Source: Lentinus brumalis
Lineage: Eukaryota; Basidiomycota; Agaricomycetes; Polyporales; Polyporaceae
Length of the DNA stretch: 64,000 nucleotides
Direction of reading: 5' to 3'
Assembly: GCA_001792895.1 (NCBI GenBank)
Contig: MARA01000006.1
Location: 1,240,001 to 1,304,000 of the forward strand
Position numbers and translations under genes: made by a program. Under the pieces are notes generated by a model. The model was given only the letters and a program-made list of their open reading frames with translations. It did no database searches and was not told the origin of the DNA. Below are positions 1 through 11,839 of this stretch, one piece after another. Position 1 is the stretch's first letter; every line of letters starts with the position of its first letter.

Positions 1-117
1 AGCTCATTCGGAAGCATATGATACGGTGATTGATACAGACATGACACGCCCAGATATGACGGCTCAAGAGGAGGGGTTGCGAATGAAGACTACAGGATAC
101 CAGATGTTGATATGCGC

Positions 118-904
118 TTATGATCTGGGCTTCTCCTACAGGTCAGGCCAGATAAGGTTAGCCACGCGCGTGCGAACAGAGAGCGGGTACGTGCCTTCTT
201 CTCCTTCCAGAGAGCCAACAGACCGACGCCCGAGACCTTGACGACCTTGAAGCGGACACCGGGAATATCACCCTTTGCCTTACCCCGGCGACCGAAACCG
301 GAGATAAGGACCTCGTCGTTCTCGTCGACGAAGTTCAAGCAACCATCGTTCTGCAAGGCCAAGTTCAACGCGGTCAGATGGTGGCGTTACAGAAGCCGCC
401 ATCAGGGTCCAGAGCACTCGAAAGCGCAGTAAACCCCGACCAGGGCCAATGAGCGATGGGATGAAACTCACCGGTACGAAGGCAGTGACCTTCTTGCCGT
501 TCTTGATGAGCTGCACACGGACACACTTGCGAATAGCGGAGTTGGGCTGCTTGGCCTCCACGCCGACCTTCTCAAGCACGATGCCCTTTGCGTGCGAAGA
601 GCCTCCGGTGGGGGAGGTCTTGTAGATGTTGCCAAGGGCGCGCTTCTTGTACGCCTTGTCCGCCTACACATCGAGAATGGGGAGTCGTTGAGCGACTGGA
701 ATGGGGAGTGCGACGATGGAAAGGGAAATGGAGAGGCATGGGGCATAGATTGGACACTCACCCAGCGATTTTCACGGCGGTCGTTGCGCAGCTTGCGCGC
801 GGCCTGCAATCCACGGGGTTTGTTGGCTGGCGAGCGAGACGGTCAGCATGACGAGAACAACGCTCCGAAGACGAGCAGGACGGCGGCGACGACTTACAGC
901 CCAT
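118..904 (-). CDS. RPS23: 40S ribosomal protein S23 (uS12), five coding exons
   Basis: Small-subunit decoding-centre protein of cytosolic ribosomes. Exons read on the minus strand: 904-898, 826-762, 663-472, 350-195 and 135-118. The joined protein starts [15 protein letters not shown], contains the hallmark [15 protein letters not shown] stretch and ends KEKKEKPRS, which is full length for the family (about 145 residues). The first coding exon is only 7 nt (ATGGGCT). The last intron (194-136) only gives the conserved C-terminus if a GC donor is used (AAG|GCACGT ... TAG|GAG); the GT 4 nt downstream puts the tail out of frame. Identity is certain from sequence conservation. The exon ends rest on reading-frame and family fit. 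Confidence 0.96.
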
Positions 905-1431
905 CTTTGACGACGACTTGCGTGGTAGATGCGGATGAAGAGGGCTTGCTGTCGGAGTTCGAATTCTCCGCCAGAACTGCAAAGTACCTGGCAGCTGTGA
1001 GCACGTGACTATCAGCCACCTTATCAGCCTTCTAGCGCCCAGAGCCTCTGCTCCTCGACCACGATGTCCCGCGGACTCCCATGCTCGCCGTGGTCAAATA
1101 GACATATCCTTCTCTCTCATCCCTTGTTGGGTCTCCGCCGAACATCCGATGTACTGCGTGGTCCGTTTATTTCGCGATCTGGAGGTGAAATGTCTGTCTG
1201 GGCTAGCTCATGTTTTGCTAACGCTCGCGTGAAACGAAAGGCATCCTCCCGTCTTCGGTGAACCTTCCACTAGTGCCGTCACGCATGTGTGAATATTCTC
1301 ACAGAAACGCGGCCTTCGTGGCCTTTTGTCTGGCATCTAATATTGCTATCGACCGAGCCCTGGGCACATAAACCGTCGCCGCAGGTGCTAGACCTCGAGA
1401 GTCGTAAGCACCCTTCGCACCCGCCTCAGCC
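905..1431. other. Intergenic region, divergent promoters
   Basis: This stretch separates the start of RPS23 (minus) from the start of the hydrolase gene (plus). It should hold both promoters. The short open frames here have no recognisable protein features, and no clear regulatory motif was identified by eye. Confidence 0.6.
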
Positions 1432-3149
1432 ATGTCGTCAGGTAGCGGCGTGCAGTACTACCACCATGGTCGGTTCCGTGTTGCTGGTGGCATCCTCCCG
1501 AATGCAATCACGGCGTACCGCACTTACGGCGACCCCGCAAACCCATGCATCGTCTTCCCCACATGTTATGGCGGGAGACTTGACAGTACGTCCGTCTAGT
1601 TTGCGTCTCTCTTTTCAATCTGAAGTATGGAGAAGACGTCGGGCTGCTAGGCCAGGACTACATGATCGGCCCTGACAAGGTACACTAGTCACGCCGACCA
1701 ATGCTGCATCTCAAGCACTGAACAAGCTTGACATTGCGTCTTTGCAGGCACTGGACCCCACCAAGTACTACATTGTAACTTTCGCGCTCTTTTCGAACGG
1801 CGAGGTACGCTCGATCTGTGTGGACGCCGCGCCTTCTGCCTTCACTCCGTGCGCTGAACTCACTGCCTAACTCCCAGTCCTCTTCGCCATCCAACACGGT
1901 GAGCCACGTTCCGCCACACCTGTCAAACACCAGCTCCCACCGCTGACTTCGCCGTTGCCCAGCCTCCGCCGTACAACGGGCCGTACTTCCCCGCTGTATC
2001 ATACGAGGACAACATGTGAGCTCCAGCTCCGGACAAAGCCCGCAGGATTCTCACACCCCGATAGCCGTGCTCAGTACGCCGTCCTGACGAAGGAACTCAA
2101 TGTCAAGAAGGTATACTGCGTGATTGGGTTTAGCATGGGTGGTCAGCAGGTGCCAATCCCCGCCGTGCTTCTCCCTCTCGCTAAATGCTGAGTGCTCCTG
2201 CGGCCTGCCCAGGCGTACTACTGGCCCGTCGTCTACCCAGACTTTGTCGAGAAGCAAGCATCTGTCCAATCGTCCTCGGACTTGCGTCAACCGACGTGCT
2301 GATGCTCCCCCAGGTTCATCCCGATATGCGGCTCGGCGCGCACGAGCATGCACAACAAGTGGTGCGTATCCTGCCTCGGCCTGTCCAGTCCCTCTCGTCT
2401 CCTGCAGCTGACGACGCGTGCGCAGCTTCCTCGAGGGTCCGAAGGCAGCACTGGTCAACTCGAAGGACTTTGAGAACGGGTTCTACACGAAGGAGCCCCA
2501 GTTCGGCCTGCGTGCGTTTGGTCGCGCATACAGCGCCTGGGCTTACGGGCAGACGGTACGTCCAGCCGACTCACCCACATCCTCCGGAACGCGAGCTCTG
2601 ATCGCGTTCTCTCGTTTCGTAGTGGTTCCGCGAGCACGGCTACCTGCTGGGCGGCCAGAACTCCTCGCTGGAGGACTTCCTCCGCACGGGATGGGAGGGT
2701 GGCTTCCTGGGGACCTGGGACGCGAACGATCTCGTCACGCTCTTGCATACGTGGTACCACGGCGACGTGACGCTGGTCGGGAAGTCAACATCCAGTGCGG
2801 CGCATGATGAGGATGAATTCGCGAGCACCCTTGGTTCGATCAAGGCCCAGGGGTTGATCATGCCGTGCAAGACCGACTTGTACTTCCCGGTGCGTGCCTG
2901 CATGCAAATCACCGTGGCCTGCGGCCGCTTAGTTCAGGTTCAGCCTGAAGACAGCAATTTCGAGTTATCGCTTATGAGGAACGACGCAAAGCTTGTCGTT
3001 ATCGACTCGGTCTGGGGACACATGGGTATGTTGAGCTGCGCTCGGGGTCTCTTGCATATGCTGAGTATGTCGACATAGCTGGTGGAGGATCTAATGCCGA
3101 CGACGACACGTTCATCAAGGCCGAAGTGAGGAGATTTCTGGAAGAGTGA
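1432..3149 (+). CDS. Homoserine O-acetyltransferase-like alpha/beta hydrolase
   Basis: A MetX-type alpha/beta-hydrolase in about ten exons. It starts MSSGSGVQYYHHGRF and reads AYRTYGDPANPCIVFPTCYG. The nucleophile elbow is GFSMGGQ, with the acidic residue in PCKTDLYFP and the histidine in VWGHMAGGG, so the catalytic Ser-Asp-His order is complete. It ends RRFLEE and stop. Intron phases agree at each junction checked. One intron (2254-2313) has a GC donor (GAGAA|GCAAGC) and restores EKFIPICGSARTS. Fungal proteins of this group include true homoserine or serine acetyltransferases and other esterases; the sequence alone does not tell which. Its neighbours give no pathway hint. The family is secure, the substrate unknown. 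Confidence 0.88.
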
Positions 3150-3480
3150 ATGCAGACTATGAATGCCGGTTCGCAGAAGCTTGATAACACTTGTTCATAA
3201 CACTCTTTGATTTGACAAGAATGTGGTGTCAGCGCTGTCAGTCTGTGGCCTTTGAGTACTATGTATGCCTACTCACGGCCACATGATAAAGCGGTCAGCT
3301 CGAAAGGACCCCCCGTGCGACCGAGAAGACCGGAATTGATTACCGGGGACGAGGTGACTCTGGTTAAGTACTACTCATAAAATCCCCACATATATCCGTC
3401 GTATGTATACTCCACTACATAAATGATGGGCACTGATTATGCTGCACATACTGTACGCGTACTCTGCCGGCATCAAACTT
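3150..3480. other. Intergenic region between convergent genes
   Basis: About 330 bp between the stop of the hydrolase gene and the stop of the minus-strand gene that follows. It should hold both 3' untranslated regions. Nothing else was recognised. Confidence 0.6.
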
Positions 3481-5726
3481 CTACTTATCATCCTCCTCGT
3501 CGTTTTCCGGGTCATAAGGACGGTCGAAGTATGAGTCCTCGTCACAGTCATCGTCCTCCTTGTGAACTCTCTACAAGAGAAGTCCAGTCTCATCAGCCAG
3601 CTCGAGTGAACTCTGAAATCCGCAGCTCGCACCTGCATCTTGAGATAGTGCTCCATGGGCACGGTACCCCTTACCAAGACGATCATGTTATCATCCTTCC
3701 CAAGGCGATCCTCCTCCGCATCAGTCGCCTTCCTGAACTTCAGACCAGATACGATATGAGATTCGATGCGCTTGGCCGACGTGAAGTCGCGAGGGATGCG
3801 AGCCACCGCACATTCGATATTGTTCAGATAATACGCCTCGAAGAAGTTCCACATGAGTGAAACAGCTGGGTCGCCAAGCACCTCGTCATCCACTACCAAA
3901 CCCACTTGAACGACTGAGGGATTGCGCGACCCATTCAAGTTGTAAGGTGCGACATAGCCAAGCGCCACTTCTCGCGACGATGGTGCCAGTGAATTCTGAG
4001 CTTGGTGACTACTATAACAGCCGATGTTTCGTCAGTTAAACTCCATACATTCCTGGCAGGCGAACAAAGATGAGACACTCACCCACGACATTCCCCTCCG
4101 CCGGTTGACTCGGAGGAGACAGAGGGGTCCATCCGCATGCATATGGCAAAGAAGTAAGGTTGTTTCTTCGGTTCCCGAAATTGGGCCTGGAAGTCCTTGA
4201 TGGAGCCGGCAGCCTTCAACCCCTCGGAAGACGCAACCAAATCCTCCTCGAGCTTTACTAGCCTGGGAGCCTTTTGCGGACTGTCTCTGAGAAGATCGGC
4301 ATAGAGGAGGACCTCAAAACGTGGATAGTCTGTTTCAGGAGAGGTCATCGTCTGGTCGCAGGAGGTATGTGTCAATGGCATCGAGAAGCGCGTGGTCTAT
4401 GTAGGACGGTGTGGTTCTTGCGACGTGGGACATATACCCCGAAGTTATATACCTGATCGGTGTAGTGATTGTCCAAAGGCACAATTCCGTCTCCAAAGCG
4501 CGTTGCGTCGAGACGAATATGGAGCTGATTGTAGTGGGGCGCGCAGTCGTAGTCTATTGTCATTATACCCTGATTGAAGCGGGGCCATGGAGTTGCCTTC
4601 AGGATATTCAGGCTCAGTATCTTCTCGTCGGGTCTGGCACGTCACTTGAGTCACCAAGGCACATCGCAAGGGGGACAGGCTGCCTGCAGCCGTTGCATAC
4701 CTCGGAGGGACTATCGCCACATGCATAGAATGCGGGCCCATGTTGAATTGACGACGTCGCCGGGCGACATAGGCTGTGATGTACTATGAACATCGTATGT
4801 TAGTTTGACCAGATGGTTCGATTCTCAATGTGCGTAACATGGGACATACAATTCTCTATGGGCTTCTGCAAGGCATACAGAGCGACATGGTTGCGCCTAT
4901 GCTATCGATTACGAGTGTCGAGGGAGACGTCGGAGTCGTTTGAATCGTCCTGGTGGTACGAACACTCCCGTCGTGCTGTTTGGTGGACGACGAAACTGCC
5001 TTCCTACTCGTGACTGTCGACGCAGTCTCCCATAGAGTGTGCGCAGCGCCGACGCCCACACGGCCGAGAGAACTCAAACCTTATCTGAGCGCGGGGCATA
5101 TCCACAGACGGAGCGTTGAGAGTCACCTTCATCTCTGCGTGATCATTCCCTCCGCCCAGACTACCTCGTCGTAGTCGTCCTCGGGAACAATCACGCATTC
5201 CTCCAGCTTGCCGGATTGACTCGCATGCCCCCGGAGACACGCACTCGCAAGCGGAGAGGGCGGTCGTGCGTCGGAGTCCTTGGCTCTAGATGATAACATC
5301 ATCAGTGCATATCCTGTCGTACTGTCCCTCCCACCTATCGCTCGAAGTCAGGCTGTGTTCGACGCAACCTGGGCAGAATTAGTCCTTCCTCTGAACCGCC
5401 ATCTGTGGGCGTGGCCACTTGTGGTCCATGCGACGATGGGGGGTGGCCCGGGTGGGACTTGGAGGAACGGGACCTCTCAACATGACCAACAGTATCGCCC
5501 AATAGCTCCCATCTATGATCATAGAAAGATGTCCATCGGAGGGCCGGGCGGACTGCAGACCGTTCGGCCCAATGTCTTTGGTCGGTTGCTATGGTGCGGA
5601 TGCGAGGCTTGGTCGATGTCAGCTGTTGGTCAGAGAGTGCATCTTCTGTACCACTTCGAGGACGAGGGTCTTTGTGGAGGTGGCGAGAGCGATGCGATCT
5701 CGCGCGGCGATGTTGTCTGGGGACAT
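3481..5726 (-). CDS. Hypothetical multi-exon protein with acidic C-terminal tail
   Basis: Not recognised. The 3' half is well supported. Exons join with matching phases to give a protein passing through NYDCAPHYNQLHIRLDA, DYPRFEVLLYADLLRD, ALGYVAPYNLNGSRN and GLVVDDEVLGDPA, then an intron and a very acidic tail (KEDDDCDEDS to EEDDK and stop at 3481). Upstream lies a possible zinc-ribbon-like Cys cluster (YACGDSPSEVCNGC). The start is placed at MSPDNIAARDRIAL (5726), the first ATG before a plausible 44-nt intron. The region 4.85-5.3 kb is hard to join and contains stops in every frame, so either small introns were missed or the gene is damaged there. No function is proposed. Confidence 0.5.
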
Positions 5727-6627
5727 CCTCGCAAGCTGACGTAATTTTTGGGACCTCCGGCCTCTTCGAGAGGTTCTATAGCTGAATACCTGTGCTCAGC
5801 GCATAATGGACCAGGGCGACCTCCCACACTGTGCAAGGAAACAATCAATCACACCAATGGGCTGCGCCGTTCCGCACCCGCTGATCATTTCATGGTCCCG
5901 CTCACCATGCATCTCAATCTCTGCAGCGATTGTCCGTTGGTGGGCTGTCTTCATACGCAACTCGTTGCTGAGAAGTTGCTGACGCGAAGGTAGTAGAGCT
6001 GTCAAGACCGCAGAAGCCTAGGTTGCAGTTTCAAGACCCAGGGTGACGTCCGAGGAACGAGTGGCGATGGGGCAGTACGGTGGGTGTTGAATGGAGGTGG
6101 ACATGGCGTGCAGGTCTCCGAGATCGCATTTGCTTCCTAGCAGCGGTTATTGTACAGTGTAGTGTTCAAATGTTCATGTTTGGTACTTTGCGACGTCTGG
6201 AGCCAAAGTTTGTCCGCTTTCACCGCTCGGCCAATTGCTCGAGCTTGCCGTTGTGCTTACGCCATATGCTTCGAGCCGGTCGTGCGTGCACGACAGTAGT
6301 GTCCGAGGTTGTGTACTACAGGGGAACAATGAGAGTTGAAATGAAACGCACAAAGAAAGAGGCGCTATGAGGTAGGCGAGGGAGGAGCGGTGAGTCAGGC
6401 TGGCATCGGGCAAACCGTGTAGTTGTCGGAGCGGAGAGAGCCTGAACGAGCTCCAGTGCGAGGCATATAGTTCCGTATGTGTTATGTCAGTCCACTGCTA
6501 CAGCAAGACGTGGTATACAACTTATTGTACCTGCGCAGAGGTGCAGAAATATGATGTCAGTGACACTACGCATGGCCGGACACTCGACACACCTATAGAT
6601 ACAGGTTCACTTGTACAGCTCAGTAGC
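5727..6627. other. Intergenic region
   Basis: Separates two minus-strand genes. Short open frames on both strands lack intron-exon logic or recognisable motifs. It should hold the promoter of the preceding gene and the 3' untranslated region of the palC-like gene. Confidence 0.5.
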
Positions 6628-8420
6628 TCAGTAGTAAGCTTCAGCGCCGGCGTATGACTTGCTCGTTCCGCTGCCCGGTGATGCAGGCGAGATGGTCCCT
6701 TCAGCTGAACTGTATGCGTCGAGTAGTTCCAAAGCCTCAGCTTCACGTCGTACATACTCCACAGACCCGGGACCGAAAGCAGGAGTTTGCTCCACATATG
6801 GCTTCGCCACGGCTACAGAGATGCCAGCCGGGATCATGGCCTGCAAGTCGGACTGTGGCGGAACGGGTTGGAACAACATCTGCTCCCCCCGTCAGTACCG
6901 GGTGTCTAGAATAAACGGACCGGAGGGCGCACCGTGTCGTTCATCTTCTTGTATCCCACCAAGAACGTGCTCGTGCTCTGGAGCTCCTCCTGCACCCTCG
7001 CCTTCCTCCGCTCGCGCATCTCCTTCTCGCGCTCTCCGCCGATCATGCCCCCAGAGCCGTGTCCGCTCTTCAGCTCCTCGAGCTCTTTCTTCGCCCACAT
7101 CAGGAATCCCACCGCCACACCGCCTTTGCTCGTGCCCCCATGCTCGCCCGCATCCACGCCCAGCCACTTCCGTGCCAACGCCGCATGCAACGCCACCTCG
7201 TCCGCGAGGTAGCGCCTCAGCTCTGGAGACACCTCTTCTCCGGTCTCTTCGCGCTCTCCGGGTGGCGACTTGTCCTTTCCGAAGGGAACTTTGAGCTTCG
7301 ACTTGGAGGCGGATCTCGACGCCCCAGGCGTCTTGACGAGTGAGCGGGCCGAGGAATAGAGTGATGCACACTCCAGGTGAAGCTTCGCCACGAGTGCCGG
7401 GGAAGGGTGAGACTTGGGAAGGGGCGGCCCGGGTGTGAGCGTGCTCTCGAAGGCGGCTTTAGAGAGGAGTTTGCGAATGGCGAGGTTCTGCGCGTCCGCC
7501 AGCGCCATCCTACAGATGAAGTAATGATCGGATCAGCGTGAATCCCAGGGAGGGGAGTATAGCGAACGCGTCGCTTTGGAACGTACTTGCTAAGACCGAT
7601 CACAACCTCGCGGCTGAAGTCAGGCGGGCGCGGGCAGCTCATCCCAAGGGAGAGGACGCGCTCGCGCTCCTTATCCCACTCGGCAAGGCACTCCTTGCCA
7701 ATGTGCTCATACAGCCCTGCGGCTTTGCAGAGTAAGGTGACTGCGAACGCGAGCCGCTCATCTTTCGCTTTACGCTCGGTGTCAGAGATCGCGCGTTCGG
7801 TCTCGTAATGGCCGAGGGTGTGGACGACGGCGCGGGCAAGGTTCGAGAGGGCGAAGGCGTAGGTGAGGAGGGTGAAGATGAGCTCGGTGGAGAGGGTGGG
7901 CAGAGACAGACGCGGAGAGTTGTGAAAGAGGGTCGAAGAGAGGGTCGTGCGCCAGCTGAATACTGGTAGCCGCATGTCAAGGCGAGAGTGGGAAGGAGGT
8001 AAGAACAGACAAGACGTACCCGGTTCTGACTTCAACGAGATCTCTCCGCTGCTAATACAGCCCAAGAGCCCATTCAGCTTGGGAATGTACTCGTCCAAAA
8101 TCTGCGACCACGATGGTCAGGAGGTGGTCCTGCACGGCAAGAGCACCGGTCCACACCAATTACGGGTTGGCGCAGCTGGTGCATCTCGAGCGCATGCAGT
8201 ATGTTCAGCCTATCCTATCTTCAACTCTCACCTTGACAAGCTTAAGATAGTCCTTCTCTCCGTTGTCCGTCCGCTTGCTCTCCTTCAGGATGGCACGCAA
8301 ATTCGCTCGGGCTTCGGTCGTGTCCGCGATGTCCACCGTGTATGTCGCGGTGGCATCGACACAAGCGTCGGCAAAAGAGATCGCACCCGTGGTGGGGAGT
8401 TCATAGAGATAGCTCGTCAT
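6628..8420 (-). CDS. palC: pH-response regulator palC-like, BRO1 domain
   Basis: Predicted component of the fungal alkaline-pH (Pal/Rim) signalling route. PalC is a BRO1-domain protein that bridges the pH sensor complex and ESCRT-III at membranes. Exons on the minus strand: 8420-8232, 8101-8020, 7962-7587, 7509-6933 and 6879-6628, with consistent phases. The start MTSYLYELPTTGAISF matches the usual N-terminal palC motif. The BRO1 core contains FTLLTYAFALSNLAR and KMALADAQNLAIRKLLS, followed by a lysine/serine-rich insert and FLVGYKKMNDT. The total is near 490 residues, normal for the family. Other BRO1 proteins (palA/Rim20, Bro1) are much longer and have a V-domain, which is absent here. Confidence 0.75.
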
Positions 8421-9013
8421 TGACAGGAAGACCAGGTCGGGCTGATGGCGGTGGTAGTGGTACAAGTCGCGCCCAATATTGCCAAGGACAACTTGACTTG
8501 CCGGGACCCGGCCCGAGCACCGCTAGGTGGCTAAGGCCCAGGGAAAGGCAGGTCGTACTCACTGGCAACCTCTACTGGACTACAAAGCCATCAACAGCTG
8601 ATCGCCAGTACTCTGTTGTTCTTATCTTCGTCGTGAATGCTTACAGATACTTACTCGTTCAGGCCCCTTTGAAATGATATAGAAGTCGCACCAAGTATTG
8701 ACTTAGTCTGTTAGTACGCCACGGTCATACAATTGAACTTGCATTATGCATTGTAGAAAACTCGACGACATGCATTGGCGTGACGAGACGGAGAGTCTCG
8801 GGCGTTGGAGCGTCGTTGAGACATTTGGACCTTCCGACGATGGTAGAGGGCCGATGGTCCGACACCGTTTCAACCACATGACAACGCACCGTTGGTTCAT
8901 CCTGTGGTGTCAATCGATGCATCGTCAGAAGGCGGAAATTGCAGCGAGCAGCACCGCTCGTCGACATACTTACCCTTGCCGACCTGCCAAATGCCCTCGC
9001 GCTTCTCCGAATC
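8421..9013. other. Intergenic region
   Basis: Lies between the palC-like start and the stop of the first F-box gene. No coding signal was seen on either strand beyond short chance frames. Confidence 0.5.
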
Positions 9014-10691
9014 CTAGGGCCATTCCAAATCGGTCCACGACAACGTAGCGTTAGGGAACAGACGTGAAAAGGCTGTGGCCAGCCTCCCGTCCTCAGCCGT
9101 AAAGGAGTCGAAGAAAACCAAATTCGCGTGTGGAGCTGCGTGCTGAGCGAAATCCTCGATTTCGTCCAGCCCGTTATGCGAAGTGTAATTCGTCTCAACG
9201 GCGAGCTCTTCCAGCATAGGCCGCTTCATCGCGAGGTCCACGACGGAGAGCAGCGACGGCCGGATGGGTGGAGGCTTGGTGGTGCTCCCCCTCCAGTCAC
9301 GCTCATACGGCTCAGGATTGGGCAACACTTTGAGGCACCTGAGAAGGGGCCAAGCGGCCGCGATTGCAGAGAGATCGGCGTTCGTCACCTCGACACAGGT
9401 CAGGTACAATTTGATGTTTTCCATCTGCCGTATGGACAGGAGATTGTCCAGAAGAGCGCTGAACGGCAGGTAGTCGTCATCGTCATCGTGACTCAAGAAG
9501 TGCACGGACATGTCGAGATGCAGCCTTGCGAGGGAATCCGCACAGGGGAGTAGTGGTAGGGGCTCCGTGCACTTCATGATATCTCTCGGGAAGGGCGCAG
9601 AGACGAGAAGCTTGATGGAAGATAGTCGCTTCGAGGTGACACTGCGGAGAAACGGTCCGATATCCAGTGGGTTCCCTCTAGCCGTCAACTCCCGCAAATC
9701 TCGGAACGTGTTGGGCGTGGACAGGTCCCCGAGGCTACGGCTGCCACATAGCTCGATGTCCACGACCTCCAGACGAGAAACTTGGGCAAGCACGGCGACA
9801 ATAGCGTTGCCGAAAACGCGATCAAACCTGGCAGAACGGAGGTTCGCACACATGGGTGTCAATCGGTCGAGACTGGGATCGAACTCGTGAATGTGAGTCC
9901 CGGTTATATGGATGTGTTCCACTCTAGGGCAAGTCTTCTTCAGCGTGGCCAGGTCGCCTTCGATGGCTGCTAGATCGCCCTCGCTCCTGAAGCTGGCATA
10001 GTTACACTCCACGCTGTCGATATAGAACGCGTTCAAACGGGGTCCCGCGAGTATGCGAAGCGCAAAGCCTCTGGCGGGTGTCGTTGAAGACCTCCACTGG
10101 AGGATCCGTAGGTTTGGTAGCAGGGGCTGCCCGCCGTTCATGTCGTAGAGATTGCAAAGAAGGGGAGAAGCGAGATCGAGCTTCGCCCGTCTAAGCACGC
10201 CGCGTAATGGAGGGCGGTAGTCCACGCGGTAGCCGTAAGGCCGGCGTTCGTAGATGAAGCACTTCACGCGGATCGCATACTGCTGGAAGCGTTGCCACAC
10301 TCGTTCCGGGACCTGGAAAGTTCGCTTGGCACCCTGTTGTACACAACATCAGTCTGCGAGATATACGGTCATTATAACAGCACAGTACCGATAAGCCTTG
10401 GTCCCTGCCACCACGCCCGAATCGTCCGTAGCCGGGGATCAGGTTCAACAGAGGTCCTATGCCGTCCGGAAGAGCAGCCCATAACAGGTCGAGAGCGAAG
10501 GGCGACCAGGTCCTGCACACCAGCGCACAGCGGGCAAGAGACCTCCTATCGATATTGGAGAGTTCCATCGATAGGTCTGAGATGTCGAGCGGCGGAAATG
10601 GTCGCTCCCAGGATTTCCTCGGGATAAAGTGAGAAAAAATCTCCAGAAGGACGTCCGGGATATTCAGAGCCAGGCGTGTGGCGACGGACAT
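9014..10691 (-). CDS. F-box/LRR-like protein, paralogue 1
   Basis: Likely substrate adaptor of an SCF ubiquitin ligase. Two exons on the minus strand (10691-10389 and 10333-9014) join in phase 0. The N-terminal F-box reads NIPDVLLEIFSHF ... LARCALVCRTWSPFALDLLW. The rest is a long leucine-rich region of irregular repeats with blocks shared by the two paralogues in this window: FQQYA.RVKC, NGGQPLLPNLRILQW, ILAGPRLNAFYI and SAIAAAWPLLRCLK. It ends LFPNATLSWTDLEWP. This layout is typical of the large lineage-specific F-box families of Agaricomycetes, whose substrates are unknown. Confidence 0.85.
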
Positions 10692-11839
10692 GGTAGGGTG
10701 GAGGTGCGAATGTATGTCGAGAGACGGCGAGATCGTGCATGTATATGCAGACTAGCGGCGAGAAGCCACTCAAGAGCCATTGTTATGTTATGAGACATAG
10801 GCGACAGAAGAAACGATTATTCAGTAATGATACACGAGTGCAAAGACACACCATCGTGGGGACATTTTACATTGTGTCGTATGCCTTGCGTCTGATCTCC
10901 GTCAAAGTTGACTTCCGACTCGACGTCTCGGACGGCGAAACTTACTTGACAGTCGTGCGGCGTCATGCAAAGACGCTTGGGTTCATATCACTGAAACAAT
11001 ATTGATATGGATCTATGCGAGAAGAGCAGGCAGGTAAGAACAGTGCAAAAAGCTCGACACCAAGAGAGATGCTTGAGCCACGCCGGCGAAACCGGGCGAA
11101 ACCGTTTGAAGACAGCGAGGAGGTTGTCGCCGCGAGATGTGCAAGGTCACTGAGTGGCGAGTCACCACAATTCGTCGTCCGACGTCACAATGACAGTGCG
11201 AGTCAAGTGCATACTAAGACTTGAATCAGAGGGCAATGCGCGAGAGGCGTTCGAGAGACGGAGAGGGCTTGATGTTGAGAATGACCGGAGCCTGAGCCAG
11301 CCAAGAGCCAGCGGATGTCCACATTTGATCGGACCGGACTTCCGGCCTCCGACTTATCCTCTCGTCCGTGTACTTACTTACTGTGCCCGTCGCCTCGTCG
11401 CCTCACTTCCGGGACTCTCAGACAACATCTGAATGTATTCTCTGAAGATGAAGAAGCAAATCCAGTGCCGATAAGTACTGACATATACAGCAACCTCGTC
11501 CTATACAGCTTCTGCGCCACACCTGAAGCTCGCGAGATACGGTTGTGCTATGATTCGTCTTCTGTCAACCGCCCTGAATTATTCTAGGGGTTGCTGGAAT
11601 CAGACTCGTGGCACGTTGTTTGGCAGTGGGAAACGTTGTGCCTTTATGCTATTGAAGTCCTGTGCTATGGGGTCGGTTGATGGAGTCAGTAGCGGAATAC
11701 TTACGACAGAGTTTCTATCAGCGTACCTGCTCGGGCCCGTCGAATGGCCTCGCGCTGCTCCGCCGACAACCCCAGCGCCGCCTTAGGGAACAAGCGCGAC
11801 AACGTGGCCTTCAGTCTATCCTCCTCGCTTATGAGGCAG
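10692..11839. other. Intergenic region with conserved F-box promoter element
   Basis: Upstream of paralogue 1. Around 10820-10845 the plus strand carries TTCAGTAATGATACAC, nearly identical to a sequence at the same distance upstream of paralogue 2 (near 13583). No gene was recognised in the rest. Confidence 0.5.

Noticed and set aside
4800..4840. tRNA T-arm-like GGTTCGATTC
   Set aside because: No acceptor, D or anticodon stems could be found around it. No tRNA or rRNA gene was seen in the window.
5280..5744. 154-codon plus-strand open frame
   Set aside because: It overlaps the minus-strand exons of the unknown gene, whose frame (MSPDNIAARDR, TDQRHWAERSAVR) has better coding character; no recognisable motifs on the plus strand.
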